Translations under genes and position numbers: made by a program | Shown here: one piece after another, positions 18,000-26,078 of the stretch | Numbering within the stretch: position 1 is the stretch's first letter | How the letters are laid out: every line of letters starts with the position of its first letter | The notes under the pieces: model-generated | Seen by the model: the letters and a program-made list of their open reading frames with translations, nothing else | Told to the model about the DNA's origin: nothing | The model's database searches: none | DNA from: Fimbriimonadales bacterium | GTDB taxonomy: Bacteria > Armatimonadota > Fimbriimonadia > Fimbriimonadales > ATM1 | DNA: 64,000 bases | Assembly (NCBI GenBank): GCA_026129745.1 | Contig: JAHCHL010000002.1 | Span: forward strand, 62,001 to 126,000 | Direction of reading: 5' to 3'

Positions 18000-18836
18000 T
18001 TAGCATGGCTCGAAGACAACGTCCGCGCTCTCCTTGAATCTTCGCTTCATAACGGAAATGGCATCTTCGTTCGAGTCGATAAGGATGAACTTCCTGCCGA
18101 GCTCTGCGGCGGCTGCGCCCGTGGTTCCGCTTCCAGCGAAGAAGTCGAGCACGATTCCGTCCTTCGGGCATGACGCTTGCACGATTCGTTTTAGTATGCC
18201 GATTGGCTTCTGCGTCGGGTATCCGGTCTTTTCTTTTCCTGTGGGCGAAACGATCGTGTGCCACCAAGTGTCGGTGGGGAGTTTGCCGGATCTTGCCTTT
18301 TCTTCTCCGGCCATTTTCGGCGCCATGTATGGGATTCTGTCGACGGATTCCGCGTCGAAGTAGTAGCGTTCGATGTCCTTGACATAGACGAGGATGTTGT
18401 CGTGTTTCGGCGGCCAGCGTTTGGTCGTTTTGCCACCATAGTCATAGGCCCAGATGATTTCGTTTAGAAAGCAGTGCCTCCCAAACATTTCGTCGAGCAT
18501 CACTTTGCAGTAATGAACTTCGCGGAAGTCGACGTGAAAATACAGTGAACCAGTCATCTTGAGGATGCGATGCGCTTCCACCATACGCGGGCGCAAGAAT
18601 GCGATGTAATCATCGAACGAATCGCGGTACTCCGATTGGGCCAATCGAACCGTTCGGTATTTCTTTCCACCGAAGCCAAGTCGGTCCGAGGATTCGTCGC
18701 GCACTGCTTTGCTCGACACTCTCTTTCTCTTCTGTCCAGTGTTGAATGGCGGATCGATGTAGATCAGGTCGATGGATTCGCTCGCCATCGATTCAAGTAT
18801 GGGCAAGTTGTCTCCATGGACGATCTTTCCTTGCAT
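18000..18836 (-). CDS. Site-specific DNA methyltransferase, beta class (N6-adenine or N4-cytosine)
   Basis: 278 residues. The ATG at 18836 starts directly before the conserved block MQGKIVHGDNLPILESM. Motif IV DPPFNTG is at residues 28-34 and motif I FFAGSGTTG near 232-240, so the catalytic motif precedes the SAM-binding motif: the beta order. DPPF favours adenine N6 methylation, though N4-cytosine is possible. No restriction endonuclease gene lies beside it, so this looks like a solitary methylase, or its partner is remote. A strong hairpin separates it from the upstream gene and there is no clear ribosome-binding site. Confidence 0.93.
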   Translation of the reverse strand: MQGKIVHGDNLPILESMASESIDLIYIDPPFNTGQKRKRVSSKAVRDESSDRLGFGGKKYRTVRLAQSEYRDSFDDYIAFLRPRMVEAHRILKMTGSLYFHVDFREVHYCKVMLDEMFGRHCFLNEIIWAYDYGGKTTKRWPPKHDNILVYVKDIERYYFDAESVDRIPYMAPKMAGEEKARSGKLPTDTWWHTIVSPTGKEKTGYPTQKPIGILKRIVQASCPKDGIVLDFFAGSGTTGAAAAELGRKFILIDSNEDAISVMKRRFKESADVVFEPC

Positions 18837-18847
18837 GTTAAAAGCGG

Positions 18848-18879
18848 ATGCGGCAGGCAGCGCGAACTGCCTGCCGCAT
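18848..18879 (-). terminator. Strong hairpin, probable Rho-independent terminator of the CADD-like gene
   Basis: A perfect 13-bp stem (ATGCGGCAGGCAG paired with CTGCCTGCCGCAT) encloses the 6-nt loop. On the minus strand it lies 8 nt after the stop of the CADD-like gene and is followed by CCGCTTTT. The short T run a few bases away makes it a plausible, not ideal, terminator. It could also serve as a processing hairpin in front of the methyltransferase. Confidence 0.75.
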
Positions 18880-18886
18880 TTCAGTC

Positions 18887-19468
18887 TTAGTTTTCGTAGT
18901 AGATGCCGTCGAGTGCAAGCCACATCGAAGATGCAGCGACGGCGCAAGCAGTCTTTGCACGTGCGAAGTCGCTTTCGGAGAGTTTTTCGATGCGCTTTTC
19001 GAGCAGTTCCGGTTCGCTCCAGTCGTCCATGTGCACTTTGAAATACTCTTGACCTTCATCGCTGACCGTGTAGTGCTCGCGAAGTCCATCGAATTTGCTT
19101 GTCGCAGTCTTGGGCTGCTGAAACTCGAACGCATACAACGCGCCGAGCGCTTCCGGCGCCGTGGAGTAGAGCGTTGCCGATGCGTCGCGAAGGTTCTTCG
19201 ATTGCGGCAGCAATTCGGTGCTGTCGCTCTCGATTGCTTTTTGGAAGACGCACCAAAGGTCGTGGTGAACCCTTTCTTCGGCGGCTATTTCGGACTCTCC
19301 GATCGTTTCCCAACCTGCGGGAATGGTCGCCACGAAGTGACCATAATCGTTTGCATATCGCTTCAGTTTTTCGACCGGGAGCGTTCCCATCCGCCAGTCT
19401 TGATAGAACGGATGCTTGTTCAAGTCGTATCGATCGATTATTTCTCGAAGCTCTTCAATTCGCGACAT
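18887..19468 (-). CDS. CADD-like/TenA-PqqC-fold protein, possible self-sacrificing p-aminobenzoate synthase
   Basis: 193 residues from the second of two ATGs, which sits 6 nt after AGGAG (the first is 3 nt after it). All-helical haem-oxygenase-like fold. Comparing from memory with Chlamydia CADD, several key positions look kept: Tyr22 in HPFYQDW (CADD Tyr27), Glu64 and His68 in EERVHHDLW, Glu115 in LYAFEFQQP, Lys125 (CADD Lys152) and His146 in EYFKVH. The last metal ligands differ: where CADD has Asp and His after that His, this protein reads MDDWSEP. CADD makes p-aminobenzoate for folate from its own tyrosine. That activity here is inference. Loss of a metal ligand would argue for another role. 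Confidence 0.75.
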   Translation of the reverse strand: MSRIEELREIIDRYDLNKHPFYQDWRMGTLPVEKLKRYANDYGHFVATIPAGWETIGESEIAAEERVHHDLWCVFQKAIESDSTELLPQSKNLRDASATLYSTAPEALGALYAFEFQQPKTATSKFDGLREHYTVSDEGQEYFKVHMDDWSEPELLEKRIEKLSESDFARAKTACAVAASSMWLALDGIYYEN

Positions 19469-19491
19469 CATTTTCTCCTTAGTGAACTCAA

Positions 19492-19584
19492 TGGCGGAGC
19501 GGGTGGGATTCGAACCCACGACCCGTCTCAACGACGAGTACGCGATTTCCAGTCGCGCTCCTTCGACCACTCGGACACCGCTCC
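19492..19584 (-). tRNA. tRNA-Ser (anticodon GGA)
   Basis: A 93-nt class II tRNA on the minus strand. The acceptor stem GGAGCGG pairs with CCGCTCC, followed by discriminator G and an encoded CCA. The anticodon loop reads CTGGAAA with GGA at the anticodon. A long variable arm of serine type and a T arm with GTTCGAATCC are present. It reads serine UCC/UCU codons. It lies 20 nt upstream of the CADD-like gene on the same strand. Confidence 0.96.
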
Positions 19585-19610
19585 AGAACGGGGCCGATTA
19601 TGGCAGATGC

Positions 19611-20459
19611 TTAGCTTCTGGCCCCCCAGAGAAGTCGGGTACGAAGCTTGATGAGAAAGTCGGACCGATCCACCATCACGAGGCGCGTGACTCGGTCGGA
19701 CTTTGTGACGACAATCTCGTCACCGGTGACCATGTTGAGCCTGTGCTGACCGTCCGCCGAGAAGACGGCGTCTCCTTGAACGTCGACCATGAGTTCGACT
19801 CTGGTGTCCGGGGACAAAACCAGCGGCCTGGCTCCGAGGGAGTGCGGCGTAATCGGAGTAAGGAGCATCGCCTGCACTCGCGGGTGAACGATGGGTCCGC
19901 CTGCAGAAAGACTGTATGCCGTCGAGCCTGTTGGCGTCGCGACCAGAAGTCCGTCCGCAGGGTAAGAAGTCAGGAACTCCCAATCGATTCGGACGCCAAA
20001 GGACATCATTCGAGTGGCGATCGATCGCTGAACCGCGACTTCGTTCAAGGCGTGCAGAATAGCGACCGTTTGCCCCCCCCTAACCAGTTCGCCCTGCAAC
20101 ATCATTCGATCATCGAACTCTGCGTTACCATCCAAGAACTGGCGAATCGCGCTTCGCACTTCATGGGGATCGCATTGCGTCACAAAGCCGAACCGTCCGA
20201 AGTAGACACCGAGGATTGGCGTTGAGTGTTCGCTCGCAGATCCGCTTGCTCGTATCAACGTTCCGTCGCCTCCAAACGTGACGACGCAATCGCAATCTCC
20301 GATCTCGGTCATGGGAACCCAGCGCTGCTCGAGGGCAGGGCCGCTTTCGTGATCGAACACCACCTCCACGCCCAATCCATCCAGCCAGGCGGCAGTATCG
20401 AGCGCGCAAGCTACAGCGTCTTCGCGCGCGGCATTGACAACGAAATTCAACCGGGCCAT
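19611..20459 (-). CDS. nadK: NAD kinase
   Basis: 282 residues; phosphorylates NAD+ to NADP+ in the cytoplasm. The ATP/NAD site GGDGT is in VVTFGGDGTLIRA near residue 64, the NE motif in HALNEVAVQR, and the diagnostic block DGLLVATPTGSTAYSLSAGGPI with the family's ATP/NAD contacts follows. Length and all motifs are normal. It is 27 nt downstream of the tRNA-Ser on the same strand when read from its own 3' side, and 32 nt after the TPR gene, with which it may be co-transcribed. Confidence 0.95.
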   Translation of the reverse strand: MARLNFVVNAAREDAVACALDTAAWLDGLGVEVVFDHESGPALEQRWVPMTEIGDCDCVVTFGGDGTLIRASGSASEHSTPILGVYFGRFGFVTQCDPHEVRSAIRQFLDGNAEFDDRMMLQGELVRGGQTVAILHALNEVAVQRSIATRMMSFGVRIDWEFLTSYPADGLLVATPTGSTAYSLSAGGPIVHPRVQAMLLTPITPHSLGARPLVLSPDTRVELMVDVQGDAVFSADGQHRLNMVTGDEIVVTKSDRVTRLVMVDRSDFLIKLRTRLLWGARS

Positions 20460-20491
20460 AAAACCCAGTTATGTCCGATTAGATTGATTGA

Positions 20492-21928
20492 TCAACGACC
20501 CTCCAAACGATCCAGATTCCGCCGCGCTTCTGTGTAATCCGGTCGAATCTCCAGTGCGCGTCGCAAGAGCTGAATCGCCTCAGCCTTCTTGTTCAATCGC
20601 TCCAGCGTAACGGCCAAGTTGTTCAAGTAGCCCGCATTCCGACCGTCTGCTGCAACAGCAGCGCGAAACTGCTTTTCGGCTTCGGTCATGTCCCCGGCTC
20701 GGTAGGCGACCAAGCCTAAGCCGTTTAGCGCCTCAGCGTTTCGGGGCTGGCCAAGCAGAATCTGGCTGTAGTGGTATTTCGCACCGGCATCATCGCCGGT
20801 GACATACAATCCATGTGCCAACGACAAGCGAACGTCATGACGAGACGGTTGCGCACGAATCACTTCTTTCCAAAGCTCGACGGCTTCGCCAACTTTGCCC
20901 AAACCATACTTCGCTGCGGCCAGGTTCAAGCGCGCATCGATGCTCCCAGGGGCCAGGCCGGACAATCGCATGAACGTCAGTTCTGCATCCGCATAACGTC
21001 CGGCGCGAAGCTGGATCAACCCGAGGTTTGTCAATGAGTCCTGATCGGTAGGCGCCAACACGAGCGCGCGCTCATACGCTGCAATCGACTCCGATGTGTT
21101 ACCGGCGTCCGCCTCCATCACGCCGAGGTTGTACCAAAGAGCGGCATCTTCGCTCCCCCCCCTGCAAAGCTCACGGAGCAAACCTAAAGCCTTAGCGTCG
21201 TCGCCAGCGCCTCGATATGCCTCACAGAGCGCCAGCGCGGTTTCTGAGCTCGTATCGCCCGCGCTGCGAGCGCGTTCCAAGTACCGGACAGCATCGCCAT
21301 ACGACTTCAAGCGCAATTGAGAAACACCGGCGTTCTTCAAGAAAACGGCGCGGTCGGGCCGCAATGCGGCTGCACGAGAAAAGAGTCCTGCTGCCTTCGC
21401 GTGATCGCCCAATGCCGTATGCGCCGCGCCAGCATTGTTCAGACAAAACGCATCGTCGCCGCGCACAGCAAGCGCGCGATCGTAGTAAGCAATGGCGCCC
21501 CGGGCATCGCCGGCATCCAATCGCAGATTGCCTAAGTTGTAAAGTGCGTCGAAGAACCGTGCGTCCAATTCGAGACAGCGGGTGTACGCGCGAACGGCGC
21601 CCGAAGCGTCGCCAACAGACACGTAAGCACCGCCAAGGTTGTTCCATGCCTCTAAGTTCGATGGAGACAGCGTGACCGCACGTTCCAGGTAGCCGACTGC
21701 GGCGCGACCCTCGCCGGCCTGCAAATGAAGGTAACCCGCCCACTGCAGCACGTCCGAGTCGTTTCCGGCATCTTCAGCCAAAGTTTTGACCGCGGCCACG
21801 GCGCCTGCAAGGTCTCCTCCCTTGAACTGATCGATCACAACACGCAAGCGTTCACTAACCGAGGATTGGGCGACTGCACTAACCGCCATCGCCAAAAGAA
21901 TCAAGAAAAGCGAAAATCTACGTCGCAT
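20492..21928 (-). CDS. Exported tetratricopeptide-repeat protein
   Basis: 478 residues. The first 20 (RRRFSLFLILLAMAVSAVAQ) are a signal peptide. The rest is almost entirely TPR units of 34 residues, about twelve, with the usual W/L/G-Y-A-F/A-P spacing (AWNNLGGAYVSVGDASGAVR, ALYNLGNLRLDAGDARGAIA and others). TPR arrays bind protein partners; which ones cannot be told. GGGAGAG lies 5 nt before the ATG and a TAGAAT -10 box lies at 21959-21964, giving a normal short leader, in contrast to the leaderless genes of this window. Confidence 0.92.
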   Translation of the reverse strand: MRRRFSLFLILLAMAVSAVAQSSVSERLRVVIDQFKGGDLAGAVAAVKTLAEDAGNDSDVLQWAGYLHLQAGEGRAAVGYLERAVTLSPSNLEAWNNLGGAYVSVGDASGAVRAYTRCLELDARFFDALYNLGNLRLDAGDARGAIAYYDRALAVRGDDAFCLNNAGAAHTALGDHAKAAGLFSRAAALRPDRAVFLKNAGVSQLRLKSYGDAVRYLERARSAGDTSSETALALCEAYRGAGDDAKALGLLRELCRGGSEDAALWYNLGVMEADAGNTSESIAAYERALVLAPTDQDSLTNLGLIQLRAGRYADAELTFMRLSGLAPGSIDARLNLAAAKYGLGKVGEAVELWKEVIRAQPSRHDVRLSLAHGLYVTGDDAGAKYHYSQILLGQPRNAEALNGLGLVAYRAGDMTEAEKQFRAAVAADGRNAGYLNNLAVTLERLNKKAEAIQLLRRALEIRPDYTEARRNLDRLEGR

Positions 21929-22073
21929 TACGGCTCTCCCAAACGAAAGGATGCTTCCATTCTACCAAGAATAGGTGGAAATCAGGTCACTTTGGGCTTA
22001 AAACACAGTAACTGTCGCAGCGTGTTGCTTGGCCACCGCGCCTTGGCTTGGCACCGTCCGACTCGGGTCAGGA

Positions 22074-22835
22074 ATGGGTACGATCAGGCTGGTGTACCGG
22101 CCCACTCTGTCCTTGCTGCTCTTAGTTTTCGGCTTCTTAGTGTCCCCGGCATGGGGGCAACTCGACGAAGATCCCCGGCTCATGTCGAGGCCAGACCTCA
22201 TCATTCGGGTTCAGAAGTCGCCTGTCGGAGCTGACTACGTGACGATCCAAGTGGTCGCCGAGAACTACCCCCCGGAGCTTTTGCGACAGCAGTGCGTGCG
22301 GATCGGGGAGTTGGCTGGCGGCTCGTCGCGGGGCATCGAAGTCACGTCCGTTCCAACCGGTACGGCTCCAGACGGGGTGCCGACGATGTATCTCAGTGCG
22401 TCGTTCGCGGCAGATAATCTGATCGATCGATCCCTGGGGATCCTGAGGCTTGCGCCCTTTGCAAAGGCTTTCGCGGGGAACAAGGAGCCGTTCACCATCG
22501 AGTGCATCGCTATCAGCTTTGCGGAAGAATCGCCGGGCAAGAACACCATCGGCAACGTCCAGAACGACAGCGTCAGGATCGAGGGCGAGTTCGATGCTTC
22601 GAGGCGCATCGTCGATTACCGAATCTATCTGCTTACCCAAGACCCTGAGAAAATCGTCGTTCCTGATTCGTTAGCCGAGCAAACGATTCGCAAAGTAGCC
22701 CCGTCTAACGGGTCGGCATGGCGGTTGATCCCTTGGATCGCCGGAGGGGCCGTCCTGGCAGGCCTGCTGGTATACTTCGCCCTCCGTCCGGTCGGGAAGA
22801 AACCTCCCGCCAAACCCAAAGAACGCCCGAGGTAG
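22074..22835 (+). CDS. Signal-peptide and C-terminal-anchor protein of unknown function
   Basis: About 253 residues from the ATG at 22074; a TTG at 22029 would add 15 unlikely residues. A signal peptide (LSLLLLVFGFLVSPAWGQ), an extracytoplasmic beta-rich domain of about 190 residues with two cysteines, one membrane helix (LIPWIAGGAVLAGLLVYFAL) and a basic Pro/Lys tail make a type I membrane protein. I do not recognise a family. It directly abuts the first of three PilT-like ATPases, so it may be an envelope partner of the pilus machinery. That is positional inference only. Confidence 0.75.
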   Translation: MGTIRLVYRPTLSLLLLVFGFLVSPAWGQLDEDPRLMSRPDLIIRVQKSPVGADYVTIQVVAENYPPELLRQQCVRIGELAGGSSRGIEVTSVPTGTAPDGVPTMYLSASFAADNLIDRSLGILRLAPFAKAFAGNKEPFTIECIAISFAEESPGKNTIGNVQNDSVRIEGEFDASRRIVDYRIYLLTQDPEKIVVPDSLAEQTIRKVAPSNGSAWRLIPWIAGGAVLAGLLVYFALRPVGKKPPAKPKERPR

Positions 22836-23924
22836 TTGATCTTGAGCCAGAAAATCGCGAACGCGACCTTGCACGAACTTCTTGAAATCGCCTATCACGA
22901 GAAGGCATCCGACTTATTCATCAAGGCTGGGTCGGTACCCAAAATACGACAGCACGCCCTTGTTAAGCCTCTGCCGGGCGACTGGGAAGTCATCGACGAA
23001 GACGAAGCACGGCGTCTTGTGACGAGCACCATGACGAGCAAGCAGCTCGCCCAGTTCGAAGAGAAATTGGAGATGGACCTTGCGTTTCCGGTCGGAGATT
23101 TGATGCGGATTCGCGCGAACCTTTATTTCCAGCGCGGTTCGATGGCCGGAGTGTTCCGGTTGATCCCGATCGAAATCCTCAGCATCGAGCAACTTGGTCT
23201 TCCTCCGGTTTTGGGAGAACTTACGAAGCACCGGCAAGGCCTTGTCCTCTTTACCGGGCCGACGGGTTGTGGGAAGACGACCTCGCTCGCTGCCGTTCTC
23301 GATCTCATCAATCGAAACCGGCCTTGCCACATTGTCACGATCGAGGACCCGCTCGAATTCGTGCATATGGACAAGCAGGCGTACATCAGCCAGCGCGAGG
23401 TGCATATCGACACGCTCGACTTCTTCATTGCGATGAGAGCCGTGCTCCGCGAGGCGCCAGACGTCATTCTCGTCGGTGAGATGAGAGACCCCGAAACGAT
23501 GAACGTCGCGCTCCAAGCCGGCGAAACGGGACACTTGGTCTTTTCGACCGTTCACACGCCGAGCGCATCCGAGACGCTCGACCGTGTCGTCAACATGTTC
23601 CCGCCACACGAAAAGAACCACCTTTGTATGCGACTGTCGGGATCTCTGCGCGCCGTCATCGCGCAGAAACTCGTGCCACGCGCTGACGGCGCTGGAAGAG
23701 TTTGCGCTTGCGAAGTCATGATTTGTACGCCAACTGTCAGCAAGCTAATTGAAGATGGACACTTTGGCGAACTTTACCACGCGATCTCCGAAGGCCACTT
23801 CTGGGGTATGCAAACCATGAACCAAAGCCTTCTCAAGTATGTGAAGGCAGGGGTCATCACCGAGGAAACGGCGCTTCAATACGCAGGCATCGTTTCGGAA
23901 CTCAGACAATTGCTGCGACGCTAA
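22836..23924 (+). CDS. PilT/PilU-like pilus retraction ATPase, divergent copy 1
   Basis: About 362 residues of the secretion ATPase family. Walker A GPTGCGKTTS is near residue 141, the Asp box EDPLEF follows, Walker B is VILVGEMRDPET and the His box is HLVFSTVHTPSA. The AIRNLIRE-like C-terminal element of PilT is changed (TVSKLIED), and the Walker A has Cys in place of Ser. The third codon is TTG (22842, MSQKIAN) and is an equally likely start, with GAGG 10 nt upstream; the TTG at 22836 lies next to the previous stop. Such hexamers power retraction or modulate the main PilT. This is the most divergent of the three. Confidence 0.92.
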   Translation: MILSQKIANATLHELLEIAYHEKASDLFIKAGSVPKIRQHALVKPLPGDWEVIDEDEARRLVTSTMTSKQLAQFEEKLEMDLAFPVGDLMRIRANLYFQRGSMAGVFRLIPIEILSIEQLGLPPVLGELTKHRQGLVLFTGPTGCGKTTSLAAVLDLINRNRPCHIVTIEDPLEFVHMDKQAYISQREVHIDTLDFFIAMRAVLREAPDVILVGEMRDPETMNVALQAGETGHLVFSTVHTPSASETLDRVVNMFPPHEKNHLCMRLSGSLRAVIAQKLVPRADGAGRVCACEVMICTPTVSKLIEDGHFGELYHAISEGHFWGMQTMNQSLLKYVKAGVITEETALQYAGIVSELRQLLRR

Positions 23925-23927
23925 CCG

Positions 23928-25019
23928 ATGCAACCGTCAATCGACGATTTGCTGCGGGAGTTGGTCAGCAAGGATGCAAGCGACCTGCACATCAAAGCTG
24001 GCCTGCCTCCTGTCATGCGCATTCACGGAACGTTGGTGCGCACGAACTATCCTGCACTTTCGCCCGAGCAAACGGAAGCGTTACTAAAGAGCATCCTCAA
24101 TGAGGAGCGATTCGCAAGGTTAGAGAGTTTCAAGGAACTCGATCTTTCATATCAGGTTGAAGGTCTCAGTCGATTCAGAGTGAACATGTTCTGGAGTCGA
24201 GGCGAGCTTGGCGCGGTTTTTCGTGTGATTCCATTCAAGATCAAGACGATCGACGAGTTAGGCATTCCGCCCATTACGAAGTCGCTTGCGTTGTTGCCTC
24301 GCGGGTTGATCTTGGTGACCGGTCCGACCGGTTCCGGAAAGAGCACGACGCTCGCTGCGATGGTGAATCATGTTAACACTCACCGCAAGCAGCACATCAT
24401 GACGGTCGAAGATCCGATCGAGTACATGCACACGGACAACGTCAGCGTCATCAATCAGCGCGAGCTCGGCGTCGACACGCACAGTTTTGCAGATGCACTT
24501 CGGCACGTCATGAGGCAAAACCCCGACGTGATACTTGTCGGTGAGATGAGAGATTTGGAGACGATTCAGTTGGCGATAACCGCCGCAGAGACGGGGCACC
24601 TCGTGATGTCGACGCTTCATACCGTTGACGCGGCTCAAACGATCGACCGAATCGTCGACGTGTTTCAGCCGGATCAGCAGGCGCAAATCCGCACGCAGCT
24701 TTCCGTCACGTTGCAGGCGGTCATCAGCCAAACGCTGCTGCCAACCAAAGATGGCAAAGGCAGAGTCGCGGCATTCGAGGTTCTCTATGCGACGCCTTCC
24801 GTTAGAACGCTGATTCGCGAAGGAAAGACTCACCAACTGTATCTCGACATTCAGACTGGTGCAGAGCATGGCATGCAGACGTTGGATGGACATTTGCTCG
24901 GGTTGCTCAAAGATGGAATTATCGATTACGAGAACGCGATTGCGAAGAGTCAAGCTCCGACCGAGTTTCAGCGGCGCGCGATCAATTTGGGATTGTTAGA
25001 GGGCGAAGCCAGTGCATAG
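23928..25019 (+). CDS. pilT: PilT-like twitching motility ATPase, copy 2
   Basis: 363 residues. It has the canonical PilT layout: N-terminal PAS-like domain (DASDLHIKAGLPPVMRIHG), Walker A GPTGSGKSTT near residue 131, Asp box VEDPIEYMH, Walker B VILVGEMRDLET, His box HLVMSTLHTVDAAQTIDRIVDVF and the C-terminal VRTLIREGKTHQL that corresponds to the AIRNLIRE retraction motif. It starts 3 nt after copy 1 and overlaps copy 3 by 8 bp. It is expected to depolymerise type IV pili at the inner membrane. Confidence 0.95.
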   Translation: MQPSIDDLLRELVSKDASDLHIKAGLPPVMRIHGTLVRTNYPALSPEQTEALLKSILNEERFARLESFKELDLSYQVEGLSRFRVNMFWSRGELGAVFRVIPFKIKTIDELGIPPITKSLALLPRGLILVTGPTGSGKSTTLAAMVNHVNTHRKQHIMTVEDPIEYMHTDNVSVINQRELGVDTHSFADALRHVMRQNPDVILVGEMRDLETIQLAITAAETGHLVMSTLHTVDAAQTIDRIVDVFQPDQQAQIRTQLSVTLQAVISQTLLPTKDGKGRVAAFEVLYATPSVRTLIREGKTHQLYLDIQTGAEHGMQTLDGHLLGLLKDGIIDYENAIAKSQAPTEFQRRAINLGLLEGEASA

Positions 25020-26076
25020 GATTCCTGAGCTTCTGAAGCGGGTAGTTTCCATGGACGGTTCTGACCTGCACATCAAGGCTGGGGCTAAGCCTTATGTTCG
25101 AATTCACGGAGAACTGATCCAATTCGAAGACGAAGCAGAGTTCTCTCCGCAAGATGCAAAAGAAGCCATTTATGCGGTGATCACAGATCAACAAAGGAAG
25201 CGATTCGAGAAAGAGTTAGAGTTGGACTTCGCGTATTCGATTCCGGAGGTTGCGAGGTTCCGCGGAAACGTCTATCAGCAACGAGGATTGGTTCAGGCAG
25301 CGTTTCGTGTCATTCCGCTTCACATTCAAACGCTCGATGAACTTGGGCTGCCCAAGATCGTTCATTCGTTTTGTGAAAGGCCAAGAGGACTCGTGCTGAT
25401 GACCGGCCCTGCGGGCAGCGGAAAGTCGACGACCCAAGCGGCGTGCATCGATTTCATCAACCACAAGAATCCGTGCCACATCGTGACCGTCGAGGATCCG
25501 ATCGAGTTTATCCATGAGGACGATCAAGCTGTCATCCGACAACGCGAACTGGATGTCGACACGCTGAGTTTTGCGAATGCATTGAAGTATGTTTTGCGCC
25601 AGGATCCCGATGTTATTTTGATTGGTGAGATGCGCGACCTTGAGACCATTCAACTTGCCATTACTGCTGCTGAAACTGGCCACTTGGTGTTTGGAACTTT
25701 GCATACGGTCGATGCCGTTCAAACGGTCGATCGCATCATCGACGTGTTCCCCATTCACCAGCAACAACAGATTCGGATGCAGCTTTCGGTAAACCTTGTC
25801 GGAGTGATTTCTCAGACGCTTGTACGACGCGCAGAGGGCAACAGCAGAATTGCGGCGTATGAGATTCTAAACGCGGTAGGAGCGGTCCGGAATTTGATTC
25901 GTGAGAACAAGACTTATCAAATCACTTCGATCGTGCAGACAGGGGCGAGAATGGGCATGCAGACTCTCGATCAAAGCTTGGCGAATTTGGTTCGAAGCAA
26001 GGTCGTGCTGTACGACGACGCTGCGGCAAAGGCGAAAGATCGCGGCGAATTCGAACGGCTCGTCAGCGTGAAGTGA
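25012..26076 (+). CDS. pilT: PilT-like twitching motility ATPase, copy 3
   Basis: 354 residues from a GTG inside the end of copy 2, so translation is coupled. The motifs are DGSDLHIKAGAKPYVRIHG, Walker A GPAGSGKSTT near residue 131 (Ala replacing Thr), EDPIEF, VILIGEMRDLET, HLVFGTLHTVDAVQTVDRIIDVFP and AVRNLIRENKTYQI, the last being closest of the three to the classical AIRNLIRE. Copies 2 and 3 are clearly closer to each other than to copy 1. It ends 2 bp from the convergent MFS gene. Confidence 0.95.
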   Translation: MHRIPELLKRVVSMDGSDLHIKAGAKPYVRIHGELIQFEDEAEFSPQDAKEAIYAVITDQQRKRFEKELELDFAYSIPEVARFRGNVYQQRGLVQAAFRVIPLHIQTLDELGLPKIVHSFCERPRGLVLMTGPAGSGKSTTQAACIDFINHKNPCHIVTVEDPIEFIHEDDQAVIRQRELDVDTLSFANALKYVLRQDPDVILIGEMRDLETIQLAITAAETGHLVFGTLHTVDAVQTVDRIIDVFPIHQQQQIRMQLSVNLVGVISQTLVRRAEGNSRIAAYEILNAVGAVRNLIRENKTYQITSIVQTGARMGMQTLDQSLANLVRSKVVLYDDAAAKAKDRGEFERLVSVK

Positions 26077-26078
26077 GA

